Shown: one piece after another, positions 23,675 to 31,819 of the stretch
Layout: every line of letters begins with the position of its first letter
Position numbering within the stretch: position 1 is the stretch's first letter
Source of the DNA: Oscillospiraceae bacterium
GTDB taxonomy: Bacteria; Bacillota; Clostridia; Oscillospirales; Oscillospiraceae
Reading direction: 5' to 3'
NCBI GenBank assembly: GCA_017479425.1
Contig: JAFVCD010000039.1
Span: 1 to 64,000, forward strand
Length of the DNA: 64,000 nt
The notes under the pieces: model-generated
What the model was told of the DNA's origin: nothing
The model's database searches: none
Seen by the model: the letters and a program-made list of their open reading frames with translations, nothing else
Position numbers and translations under genes: made by a program

Positions 23675-23680
23675 ACAGCT

Positions 23681-24382
23681 ATGGAATATTTTGAATTGTG
23701 GCGCGGCGGCGTCAGGCTTATAAAAACTGAAAAGGCGATGCCGGTGACGACGGACTCCGTTCTCCTCGGTGACTTTGCCTCGCTCCCGAAGGGCGGCACC
23801 ATCTGTGACCTCGGCTGCGGCGGCGGAATTCTTGCGCTCACGCTCCTCTACCGCTGCCCGAAAGCGTCGGCGGCTCTCGTCGAGCTCGACGAGGAGGCGT
23901 GCAGGGTCGCGCGGGAGAACGTCGCGCTGAACGATATGGTCGGGCGTGCGGAGGTATTTAACTGCGACCTGCGCGACTTTCGCGGGCGGTATCAGCTCGT
24001 CATCTCGAACCCGCCGTACTTCCCGACCTCCGGCGGGCAGTCTGAGAGTGAAGCGCGCAATGTGCAGAGGCTTGAGAAGAGCGCCTCGCTCGAGGACGTC
24101 GCGGACGCGGCGGCTCGGCTCCTCGGTGACGGAGGACGGTTTGTCTTCGTCTACCCCGCCCAAAGGCTCAGCGAGGCGGCGACCGCGCTGACGCTTCGCC
24201 GCCTTGAGCCGAAGCGCCTGCGGCTCGTGCAGGCAAGAGCGGATTCGCGCCCGAGCGTCTTTTTAATGGAGTGCGTAAAATCCGGAAAGCCCGGGCTTAC
24301 CGTCGAGCCTGCGCTGATACTCCGAAACGCGGACGGCACCGACACCGAAGAGGCGCGGAAAATCTATCACTTAGGAGAATAA
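23681..24382 (+). CDS. TrmN6-like tRNA1(Val) (adenine-N6)-methyltransferase
   Basis: SAM-dependent N6-adenine methyltransferase, 233 aa, related to TrmN6/YfiC that modifies A37 of tRNA-Val. SAM-binding motif I CDLGCGGGILAL, acidic motif II VELDEEACRVA and catalytic NPPYF in ISNPPYFPTSGG are present, preceded by the family-typical KTEKAMPVTTDSVLLGDF. No Shine-Dalgarno is visible and a promoter -10 lies just 6 nt upstream, so translation may be leaderless. It is followed after 1 nt by rsmI, another RNA methyltransferase. Confidence 0.88.
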   Translation: MEYFELWRGGVRLIKTEKAMPVTTDSVLLGDFASLPKGGTICDLGCGGGILALTLLYRCPKASAALVELDEEACRVARENVALNDMVGRAEVFNCDLRDFRGRYQLVISNPPYFPTSGGQSESEARNVQRLEKSASLEDVADAAARLLGDGGRFVFVYPAQRLSEAATALTLRRLEPKRLRLVQARADSRPSVFLMECVKSGKPGLTVEPALILRNADGTDTEEARKIYHLGE

Positions 24383-24383
24383 A

Positions 24384-25214
24384 ATGAACGGAAAGCTTTT
24401 TGTTGTTGGAACGCCCATCGGAAACCTCGGCGATATGAGCCCGCGCGGGCTTGAGGCTCTGCGTGAAGCGGATTTCATCGCCGCCGAGGATACGCGCGTC
24501 ACCCTCAAGCTTCTAAACCATTTTGAGATAAAAAAGCCGCTTGTGAGCTATTTTGAGCATAATAAGGCACTTTCCGGCGAGAAAATAATCTCCCGCATAC
24601 TTGCGGGTGAGAGCTGCGCCATTGTGACAGACGCCGGTATGCCGGCGATAAGCGACCCCGGCGAGGCGCTTGTGCGCGAGTGCGCCGAGAGCGGCATCGA
24701 GTGCGTTGTGGTGCCGGGGCCTACGGCTATGGCGAGCGCGCTGGCTCTCTCGGGACTCAGCACCGCGCGGTTTACCTTTGAGGGCTTCCTGCCCGTAGTG
24801 ACGAGGGAGCGGCGCGAGCGGCTCGAGGAGCTCGCCGGAGAAAGACGGACGATGGTCTTTTACGAGGCGCCGCACAAGCTCCGGAAAACGCTCTCCGACC
24901 TCATCGAGGTATTCGGCGCGGAGCGTAAGATCGCGCTCTGCCGCGAGCTGACGAAAATGCACGAGGAGGTAATCCGCACAACGCTGGGAGCCGCCTCCGA
25001 GCGGTACGCCGAAAGTGAGCCGAAGGGCGAATTTGTCCTTGTAGTCGAGGGAAAGCCGGAGTCGGACGCGCCTGAAATGAGCGTCGAGGACGCGGTGGCG
25101 CGGGTGCTGAGGATGCGCGAGGGCGGCATACCGCTCAAAGCCGCGGCAAAGGAGGTCGCCGCGGATACGGGATATTCCAAAAACGAGCTTTATAATCTTG
25201 CGTTGGGAAAATAA
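24384..25214 (+). CDS. rsmI: 16S rRNA (cytidine1402-2'-O)-methyltransferase
   Basis: Methylates ribose of C1402 in the decoding centre. 276 aa; tetrapyrrole-methylase fold with the GTPIGNLGDMSPR loop, AAEDTR, the Gly-rich TDAGMPAISDPG, and PGPTAMASALALSG segments, then a C-terminal helical domain ending GYSKNELYNLAL. RBS AGGAG before ATG 24384, one base after the upstream stop, so they form a two-gene rRNA/tRNA methylation operon closed by a terminator. Confidence 0.97.
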   Translation: MNGKLFVVGTPIGNLGDMSPRGLEALREADFIAAEDTRVTLKLLNHFEIKKPLVSYFEHNKALSGEKIISRILAGESCAIVTDAGMPAISDPGEALVRECAESGIECVVVPGPTAMASALALSGLSTARFTFEGFLPVVTRERRERLEELAGERRTMVFYEAPHKLRKTLSDLIEVFGAERKIALCRELTKMHEEVIRTTLGAASERYAESEPKGEFVLVVEGKPESDAPEMSVEDAVARVLRMREGGIPLKAAAKEVAADTGYSKNELYNLALGK

Positions 25215-25216
25215 AC

Positions 25217-25246
25217 AGCGGGGTCATCTGACCCCGCTATTATATT
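25217..25246 (+). terminator. Terminator of rsmI operon
   Basis: Perfect 10-bp stem AGCGGGGTCA/TGACCCCGCT with a 2-nt loop, then ATTATATT. Confidence 0.8.
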
Positions 25247-25288
25247 AATATCTTTGTACATCCGACAGGTGGTGAATAACTGCGCCCT

Positions 25289-26041
25289 TCAATTTGGCGA
25301 GTCCTCAGTATCTTTCATCAGCAGCTTACCTATCTCCTCGCGCACGTTAAACATTTTGATATAGGCAATGAAGTCTTTTTCCAGAAGAGAGATTTGAGCG
25401 CCAAAAATCTGCTCAAAAGCCTTCGCTTCTTTCTCAGCACTGCATTTGTAAAACTCAACATATTTTTCTGTTCCGAATCGTTCAATCAAATATCCTGTGA
25501 ATGCACCTGCGATCGGATAAGTCAGAGCATCACTGTATTCGCTGAATTTGCTGTTATCAAGTAATGCAGTTAAGGATGGGTTTTTCTGCTGTTCAACATA
25601 CCATCGAGTCCAGGAATAATTATCGATCCCCCACCAATAACGATCAAAAAACATAGCCAGTCCTTCTCTGACAAACTGTGAAGACGGCCTACCGAGAGAA
25701 TAAGAGACAATGTGCGCATCTTCGTGAAATCCGACACATTTCACCTTATCATTATACACGGCGAAAATATGATTAAGCCCATCCTTGCTATAAGTCTCAG
25801 AAAGGGCGAAGCCATTGCATGGTTCATTGTCGTTATTATCATGGGCAATTGCATATTGGCTTCCGACCTCTTCAGAAGTATCAAAAAAATGATAGTGGAT
25901 CTTTCCCTTTGCATTGGTATGCAGGCAACTGCTGATGAAACTATAACAACCTTCCTGAAGTGCTGCAATTTCATTGATTTCTAACTCCGCAGTGCTGTTC
26001 TTCGAATAGTGGAAAACATAGTGCGCAGTAGTGAGTTCCAT
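25289..26041 (-). CDS. Putative metallopeptidase-like protein with HEDAH motif
   Basis: No named family was recognised. 250 aa, no signal peptide. GFHEDAHIVSYSLG holds an HExxH variant (His-Glu-Asp-Ala-His) followed about 18 residues later by REGLAMFF, a gluzincin-like HExxH...E pattern, so zinc hydrolase activity is plausible. A C-terminal helical part follows (YLIERFGTEKYVEFYKC). Codon use and base composition are markedly more AT-rich than in flanking genes, suggesting recent acquisition. RBS GGAG precedes ATG 26041; only 45 bp separates it from galT, so it may be read from that operon. Confidence 0.72.
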   Translation of the reverse strand: MELTTAHYVFHYSKNSTAELEINEIAALQEGCYSFISSCLHTNAKGKIHYHFFDTSEEVGSQYAIAHDNNDNEPCNGFALSETYSKDGLNHIFAVYNDKVKCVGFHEDAHIVSYSLGRPSSQFVREGLAMFFDRYWWGIDNYSWTRWYVEQQKNPSLTALLDNSKFSEYSDALTYPIAGAFTGYLIERFGTEKYVEFYKCSAEKEAKAFEQIFGAQISLLEKDFIAYIKMFNVREEIGKLLMKDTEDSPN

Positions 26042-26086
26042 AGTTTTGTCTCCATCTACAGATTCCGATTTGCGCGCGCCGCAGAA

Positions 26087-27553
26087 TTATACGCTCTTTA
26101 CAAATCTGAGGAACGCTTCCTTGCCCTCGGGCGTGCGCTTGTAAACTCCGGCGTGCTCGAGAACCTTCGCAAAGACCTTTCCGGTCTCCGCCTTGACTAT
26201 ATCAAGGGCGTTCTCATCGTTGAATTCATACTTATTTGCAAGCTCCTGCGCCCATTCGGCGTGAACTCCCTCGACTCTCTCTCCCTTTGCGAGCTGAGAG
26301 GCGACCTCGCGCAGCTCCTCCTTGAGGCGCGCGGGAAGGACAGCGAGACCCATGACCTCGATAAGCCCGATGTTCTCCTTCTTGATGTGGTGAAGCTCCG
26401 CGTGCGGGTGGTATACGCCCAGCGGGTGCTCGGGGGTTGTGATATTGTTTCTCAGAACGAGGTCAAGCTCAAACTTTTCGCCTCTGCGGCGCGCAATCGG
26501 TGTAATAGTGTTGTGCTTCTCGCCGTCGGTTTCGGCGAAGATGAATGCCTTTTCATCGGTATAGCAGCGCCAAGCGTTCAGAATTTTGTCCGCAAGCTCT
26601 ATAAGCCTCTCCGGCTCGTCGGCGGTGATTCGGATAACGCTCATCGGCCACTTTACTATGCCCGCCTCGACGTCCTCATAGCCCGGGAACGCGATTTTGG
26701 TCTCCACCGGCGCCTTTTCCATAGCAAAGGTGTAGTGGCCGCCCTGGAAGTGGTCGTGCGCGAGGATAGAGCCGCCGACGATGGGCAGGTCGGCGTTGGA
26801 GCCGACGAAGTAGTGCGGGAACTGCGCTACAAAGTCGAGGAGCTTCGCAAAGGTCGCGCGCTCGATCTTCATCGGCGTGTGCTGAGAATTGAAGCAGATG
26901 CAGTGCTCGTTATAGTAGACGTAGGGGCTGTACTGCAAAAACCACGGCGAGCCGTTTATCGTTATCGGCACGGTGCGGTGATTCTGGCGCGCGGGGTGAT
27001 TTACTCTGCCGGCGTAGCCCTCGTTCTCGGCGCACAGCAGGCACACGGGATAGGCGCTCTTCGGCATATTGCGCGCGGCGGCTATCGCCTTTGGATCCGT
27101 CTCGGGCTTTGAGAGGTTTATCGTTATGTCCAGCTCGCCATACTCGGTCGGCGCCTTCCAGCGCACGTCGCGCTCGATGCGGTCGCGGCGTATATAGTTC
27201 GTGTCGCAGGAGAGCTTATAGTACCAGTCGGTCGCCTCCTTCGGATCCCACGCGTAGAGCGCGCTGAACGCCTCTCGCACCTGACCGGGGCGCGGAGTGA
27301 GCCTGCCCATAACGGCGGTGTCGAAGAGGTCGCGGTAAACGACCGAGTTTTCCTCGATAACTCCGCGGCTGTACGCGTCGGCGGTGATGGCGTCGAGAGT
27401 TTCAGCAAGCGAGGCGTAATCGTCCACCTCGACAGGCGGAACGGCGTCGCACTTTATCGTTTCAAGAACGGCGTTGCGCGCCCAGACGCGCTCGTCCTTT
27501 TCAATTAGTCCGGTTTCAACTGCGTAATCAAGAAGATGTTCAATAGCGTTCAT
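26087..27553 (-). CDS. galT: Galactose-1-phosphate uridylyltransferase, Firmicutes type
   Basis: UDP-glucose-hexose-1-phosphate uridylyltransferase of the Leloir pathway. The 488-aa length and sequence match the class II GalT of Firmicutes instead of the shorter E. coli type: LTPRPGQV, GRVNHPARQNHRTV, HAHDHFQGG-type segment (ILAHDHFQGGHYTF with its conserved His pair) and YHPHAELHHIKKENIGLIEVMGLAVLP. Start has AAGGAGAG upstream. galK/galE are not adjacent; it trails mreB by 22 bp at the end of the radC-uvrB-recD2 run. Confidence 0.95.
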   Translation of the reverse strand: MNAIEHLLDYAVETGLIEKDERVWARNAVLETIKCDAVPPVEVDDYASLAETLDAITADAYSRGVIEENSVVYRDLFDTAVMGRLTPRPGQVREAFSALYAWDPKEATDWYYKLSCDTNYIRRDRIERDVRWKAPTEYGELDITINLSKPETDPKAIAAARNMPKSAYPVCLLCAENEGYAGRVNHPARQNHRTVPITINGSPWFLQYSPYVYYNEHCICFNSQHTPMKIERATFAKLLDFVAQFPHYFVGSNADLPIVGGSILAHDHFQGGHYTFAMEKAPVETKIAFPGYEDVEAGIVKWPMSVIRITADEPERLIELADKILNAWRCYTDEKAFIFAETDGEKHNTITPIARRRGEKFELDLVLRNNITTPEHPLGVYHPHAELHHIKKENIGLIEVMGLAVLPARLKEELREVASQLAKGERVEGVHAEWAQELANKYEFNDENALDIVKAETGKVFAKVLEHAGVYKRTPEGKEAFLRFVKSV

Positions 27554-27575
27554 TTTTCTCTCTCCTTATATTTTA

Positions 27576-28604
27576 TCAGCCTCTTAATTGTCTTCTGCGT
27601 GCAAGGTTCAGCGGGCCGTCCTCCATCTCGCCGAGCTCCTCCATCTTTTTTACCATGCCGTAGGCGACGCATAGCTCCGCGTCGTCCGCGATGCGGGTCT
27701 TTATGCTCGTGGCGGACTCGATAAGGCGGTCGAAGCCCCAGAGAAGGCTTCCGCCGCCGGTGAGGACGATGCCGTTTCCGGCAACGTCGGCGACAAGCTC
27801 GGGCGGGGTCTCCTCCAAAACGCTGTGGATGGCCTCGATTATCTCGCTTGAAACCTCGTCGAACGCCTCGATCGTCTCGGTGGAGGAAACCGTCAGATTG
27901 GAGGGAAGTCCGGTCATCAGACTGCGGCCCTTGATCTCCATCGTCTGCTCCTCTGTCTTGGGAAACACGCATCCGATGCTGCGCTTGAGTTCCTCTGCGG
28001 TGGTCTTGCCGATGAGAAGATTGTTCTTCTTGCGGATATTCTTAATTAGCGCCTCATCAAAGGCGTCGCCCGCGACCTTTATGGACTTGCTTCTCACAAC
28101 GCCGCCGAGCGAGAGCACCGCGATGTCGGTCGTGCCTGCGCCGATATCGACCACGAGGTTGCCCTCGGCCTTTGAAATGTCAAGTCCAGCGCCGACCGCG
28201 GCGGCAACGGGCGCCTCACAGAGGTAGACCTTTCGCGCTCCGGCGTTGATGGCGGCGTCGATGACCGCTCTCTCCTCGACCTCGGTGATGCCGCTCGGCA
28301 CGCTTATGAGCACCCGAGGCTTCACAAGCGAGAAGGATATGACCTTTTTTATAAGCTCGCCTATCATACTCTGCGTCATCTCAAAGTCGGAGATAACGCC
28401 GCCTTGAAGCGGGTGAATGGCGGCGATATTGCCCGGTGTGCGCCCGAGCATACGCTCAGCGGCGGAGCCGGATTTCAGTATCTTCCCGGTGACTCTGTCC
28501 ATCGCCACAACGCTCGGCTCGCGGGCGATAACGCCCTTTCCGCGGGTCACAAGCACAACCGTTGCGGTACCGAGGTCTATTCCCAAATCTCTTCCGAAGA
28601 TCAT
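27576..28604 (-). CDS. mreB: Rod shape-determining protein MreB/Mbl
   Basis: Bacterial actin organising lateral wall synthesis. 342 aa with actin-fold ATP motifs: phosphate-1 LGIDLGTATVVLV, phosphate-2 VVDIGAGTTDIAVLSLG, and adenosine loop NGIVLTGGGSLLWG. The family block IHPLQGGVISDFEMTQSMI is present. mreC and mreD do not follow; instead comFC precedes it and galT follows, so this may be an Mbl/MreBH-type paralogue. Confidence 0.95.
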   Translation of the reverse strand: MIFGRDLGIDLGTATVVLVTRGKGVIAREPSVVAMDRVTGKILKSGSAAERMLGRTPGNIAAIHPLQGGVISDFEMTQSMIGELIKKVISFSLVKPRVLISVPSGITEVEERAVIDAAINAGARKVYLCEAPVAAAVGAGLDISKAEGNLVVDIGAGTTDIAVLSLGGVVRSKSIKVAGDAFDEALIKNIRKKNNLLIGKTTAEELKRSIGCVFPKTEEQTMEIKGRSLMTGLPSNLTVSSTETIEAFDEVSSEIIEAIHSVLEETPPELVADVAGNGIVLTGGGSLLWGFDRLIESATSIKTRIADDAELCVAYGMVKKMEELGEMEDGPLNLARRRQLRG

Positions 28605-28616
28605 AATCTTCTCTCC

Positions 28617-29252
28617 TTAATGTTTTTTCGCTATGGCAACCGAGGCGGCGACAACGTCCTCCGCACCTGCCAAAAGAAGCTCGCGGGCGCATTCGCTCAT
28701 AGTCGCGCCGGTGGTTAATATATCGTCGATGAGAAGGATCCTCGCTCCTCTCACGTCGCTTACGCATTTGTAGCAGTTCGACACATTGGCTCTTCGCGCC
28801 GATTCATCTCTCAGCGTCGACTGCTTCGGGTTATCGCGCACCTTTCTGAGCGTGCGTGAAAACGGCATATCGAGCGCCTTTGCGGTCTGGCTTGCGATAA
28901 GCTCGCTCTGGTCAAAGCCGCGCTCTCTCGCCCTCTTTTCCGATACCGGAACGAAGGAGATAAGCCCGTACCTGCCCGCAAGCTCTTCTTTTATGGTATC
29001 CGAAAGATAGCGGGCATATACAGCCGTGTAGGACTGTTTTCTCCGGAATTTCATCCTGAGCAGGCTCTCCCGCACCCTGCCCTCATAACGAAACGGCGCG
29101 GCAGCCGCGGAGTAAAACTCCTTTGTGGTAAGCTTTGCCGTGTTGAAAGGCAGCTCGGCGCGGCACCTGCGGCACTCGTCGCCCTTGTCGATTATCTCCC
29201 CGCACCACACGCATTTCGGCGGGAAGAAAAGATTTTTAAGCGCTTCAAGCAT
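28617..29252 (-). CDS. comFC: ComFC-family phosphoribosyltransferase-like protein
   Basis: Competence-associated ComF protein, 211 aa, thought to aid DNA uptake or processing. An N-terminal zinc-finger-like region has CVWCG and CRRC; the PRTase domain carries the PRPP-loop LLIDDILTTGATMSE. The ATG at 29252 (GGGAGA upstream) is used rather than longer in-frame starts inside recD2, giving an 8-bp overlap with recD2. Position beside recD2 fits a DNA-processing role. Confidence 0.9.
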   Translation of the reverse strand: MLEALKNLFFPPKCVWCGEIIDKGDECRRCRAELPFNTAKLTTKEFYSAAAAPFRYEGRVRESLLRMKFRRKQSYTAVYARYLSDTIKEELAGRYGLISFVPVSEKRARERGFDQSELIASQTAKALDMPFSRTLRKVRDNPKQSTLRDESARRANVSNCYKCVSDVRGARILLIDDILTTGATMSECARELLLAGAEDVVAASVAIAKKH

Positions 29253-31470
29253 TTCCCGTCTCTCCCGCAAGCCGCGCGCGCAGTCCGCTGTACCGTCTCT
29301 GCCGGCGGTCGTTATGTACCATCTCTGCGAAGCTCTCGCCGCTGCCGACGACGATGAGCAGCTCACGCGCCCTTGTGACCGCGGTGTAGAGTACGCCGCG
29401 GGTCTTGAGCATCGGAACGCCCTGCGGAAGCGCTAAAATCACCGCGCGGTACTCGCTGCCCTGGCTCTTGTGAACGGTCACGGCATAGGCAAGCTCCAGA
29501 TCCTCAAGTGAATCAAAGGGGTATGGCGTGAGCCTGTCCTCAAATCGAATGACCGCGTAGCCGCGCTTTTCCTCAATTGACTCGATGTAGCCGACGTCGC
29601 CGTTGAAGATGCCCGCGCCGACCTCCGGCTGTTCTTCCGGGTCAGCGTGGTACTTGTACCACACTATGTCGTAGTTATTTCGGGTCTGCATGACTCTGTC
29701 GCCGGCTCTGAAAACCTTGCCGCCGGATACCTTTTCGGGCTTATCCTCGCTCGGCGGGTTCAGAAGCGCCTGTGCGGCGGCGTTTATCTCGCCCGTACCC
29801 GCGCCCGTCTTGCGCGAGGGCGAGAGGATCTGAATGTCCTCTGCGCGGATACCCATATTCTCGGGAAGCCGCTGAGAAATGAGGCTCACGACAGTATCGC
29901 GCACCTCGTCGTCGCTCCCGCGGCGCAGGAAGAAGAAGTCCCCGCCGCCGTTTCGCAGCTCCGGAACAGTGCCTGAGTTTATAAGATGGGCGTTTTTAAC
30001 TATGCTCGAGCTCTCCGCCTGCCGGAATATCTCATTGAGGCGCACGGTCTCGATCGCACCGGAGCGGATTATATCGGCAAAAACGTTGCCCGGGCCGACA
30101 GAAGGAAGCTGGTCGGCGTCGCCCACCAAAATGAGCCGCGCCCTGCCCTTCATCGCCTCAAGCAGCGCCGCCATCAGTGATATGTCCATCATGCTTGTTT
30201 CGTCAAGAATTACGGCGTCGCAGTCAAGCTGGTCGGAGGCGTCCTTTTTGAAAACCTTGCCGGTCTCCGCGTCGGGCGTTCCGGCGCCCAGAAGCCTGTG
30301 TACAGTCTGCGCGTCGCGGCCGGTGAGCTCGCTGAGGCGCTTTGCCGCGCGGCCGGTGGGCGCAGTCAGCATCGTTTCAAGCCCCATCGCGTCAAAAAGC
30401 TCCAAAATGCCGCGCACGGTCGTCGTCTTGCCCGTTCCGGGGCCGCCGGTCAGCACCATAACGCCGCACTCCGCGCTCTTTCGCACAGCCTCGCGCTGAA
30501 TCGGCGCAAACTCGACAGAGCAGTTCCGCTCCGCCTCGACAACGAGCTTATCGAGGTTTTTCGGCGGAAAAAGCCTCATATTTGCCCTCTCAAGGAGGTT
30601 TTCCGCCACAAATCGCTCGTTTTCATACATATCGTCGGGGTAGCAGGCGTCCACGCCCGCCACGCTCTCGCTTATTATATACCCGCCGTCCTCAAGGTCG
30701 GCGATGGCGTTCTTCGCAAGCTCAGGGTCGACTCCGATGAGCTGCGACGAGGCGAGCGCGAGCTTATCGCGCGGGATAAAGACGTGGCCGTTAAGCTGAT
30801 TGTGCCGCAATTCGTAGAGGCACGCCGCCTCGACTCTCTCGGGGCTGTCGCCCTCAAAGCCGAGGTGCAGCGCAAGCGCGTCCGCCTCGAAAAAGTCCAT
30901 TCCGAAGTACTCGTCGCAGAGGATATACGGGTTTTCTGTGACCGCCGCCTTCGCGTCCTCACCGTAGACCTTATACAGCCGCGCCGCCGCAACGGGGCGC
31001 ACGCCGTTTTTAACGAGAAAATCCATCAGTGAGCGCAAAGCCTGCTTTCGCATAAATTCGGCGCTTATCTGCGCCGCCTTGCGCTCGGTAATGCCGCTTA
31101 TCTCGGCGAGCTTTTCGGGGGTTTCCTCTATAACCTCCAGCGCCCTTGCTCCAAAGCGCCGCACTATCATCTGCGCGGTCTTTGCGCCGACGCCCTTAAT
31201 CGCGCCGGAGGAGAGATATTCATAGATATTGTCGGCGGTGTTCGGCATCGTGCGCTCCACCGCGTCAGCCTTGAACTGGTCGCCGTAGCTCGGGTGCGAC
31301 TGCCACTCGCCCTCCATCGTCAGCGTTTCGCCGGGCGTTACGTCCGGTATCGTGCCGACGGCGGTGACCACTCTATCAAGGGTACGCAGGCGCAGAACGC
31401 AGTAGCCGTTATCCTCGTTGCGGAACACTACCGCCTGCACAGTACCGTTTATAATGGCAGAATTTCCCAT
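29245..31470 (-). CDS. recD2: RecD2 family DNA helicase
   Basis: 5'-3' SF1B helicase without RecBC, acting in replication-fork and mismatch maintenance. 741 aa: N-terminal OB/HhH region (about 1-200, with ISGITERKAAQIS and GVKTAQMIVRR-type hairpin), Walker A GGPGTGKTTT, Walker B-like VILDETSMMD, motif III VGDADQLPSVGPG, and the C-terminal UvrD-like AVTVHKSQGSE/YTAVTRARELL motifs. It overlaps the following comFC and the preceding small membrane gene. Confidence 0.95.
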   Translation of the reverse strand: MGNSAIINGTVQAVVFRNEDNGYCVLRLRTLDRVVTAVGTIPDVTPGETLTMEGEWQSHPSYGDQFKADAVERTMPNTADNIYEYLSSGAIKGVGAKTAQMIVRRFGARALEVIEETPEKLAEISGITERKAAQISAEFMRKQALRSLMDFLVKNGVRPVAAARLYKVYGEDAKAAVTENPYILCDEYFGMDFFEADALALHLGFEGDSPERVEAACLYELRHNQLNGHVFIPRDKLALASSQLIGVDPELAKNAIADLEDGGYIISESVAGVDACYPDDMYENERFVAENLLERANMRLFPPKNLDKLVVEAERNCSVEFAPIQREAVRKSAECGVMVLTGGPGTGKTTTVRGILELFDAMGLETMLTAPTGRAAKRLSELTGRDAQTVHRLLGAGTPDAETGKVFKKDASDQLDCDAVILDETSMMDISLMAALLEAMKGRARLILVGDADQLPSVGPGNVFADIIRSGAIETVRLNEIFRQAESSSIVKNAHLINSGTVPELRNGGGDFFFLRRGSDDEVRDTVVSLISQRLPENMGIRAEDIQILSPSRKTGAGTGEINAAAQALLNPPSEDKPEKVSGGKVFRAGDRVMQTRNNYDIVWYKYHADPEEQPEVGAGIFNGDVGYIESIEEKRGYAVIRFEDRLTPYPFDSLEDLELAYAVTVHKSQGSEYRAVILALPQGVPMLKTRGVLYTAVTRARELLIVVGSGESFAEMVHNDRRQRRYSGLRARLAGETGNA

Positions 31471-31784
31471 AAGCTATCCTTCGTGTAAAGTTCCTCGCCC
31501 GCTCTCCGGGCGATTATTTCCGCCCGTTCCCTCGCCTCCGGAGAAAGCTCTCCGGCTACGATAACGAGCCTTGCGTCATTTTTGCCGCACTCGCGCATCG
31601 CTTCAACGCCCCTGACGGCGTACTCAAGCCCCTCGCACTCGCCGGAGGCGACGATGAGGGTGTAGACCTCGGCGCCCTTGCGGCTGCGAATGGGCGCGAG
31701 AAGGCGGGCCTTGAACTGAATTAAGATCGTGACCACCGCGCCGACAATTATGGCTGAGAGCAGAATTTCGGACAGATGCTCCAT
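31449..31784 (-). CDS. Small membrane-anchored protein, unknown function
   Basis: 111 aa. One N-terminal TM helix (about 7-27, LLSAIIVGAVVTILIQF), then a soluble alpha/beta-like region (EVYTLIVASGECEGLEYAVRGVEAMREC, ARLVIVAGELSPEARERAEIIARRAGEEL). No family was recognised. ATG 31784 has GAGGTG upstream. It overlaps recD2 by 22 bp and follows uvrB by 35 bp, so it is cotranscribed with the repair genes. Confidence 0.75.
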   Translation of the reverse strand: MEHLSEILLSAIIVGAVVTILIQFKARLLAPIRSRKGAEVYTLIVASGECEGLEYAVRGVEAMRECGKNDARLVIVAGELSPEARERAEIIARRAGEELYTKDSLWEILPL

Positions 31785-31819
31785 CTGAATCACCTCAAGC
31801 CATTTTATGCGCCTTCCGG

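Noticed and set aside
26009..27112. 367-codon open frame on the plus strand across galT
   Set aside because: No ribosome site and shadow-like composition; galT on the other strand is unambiguous.
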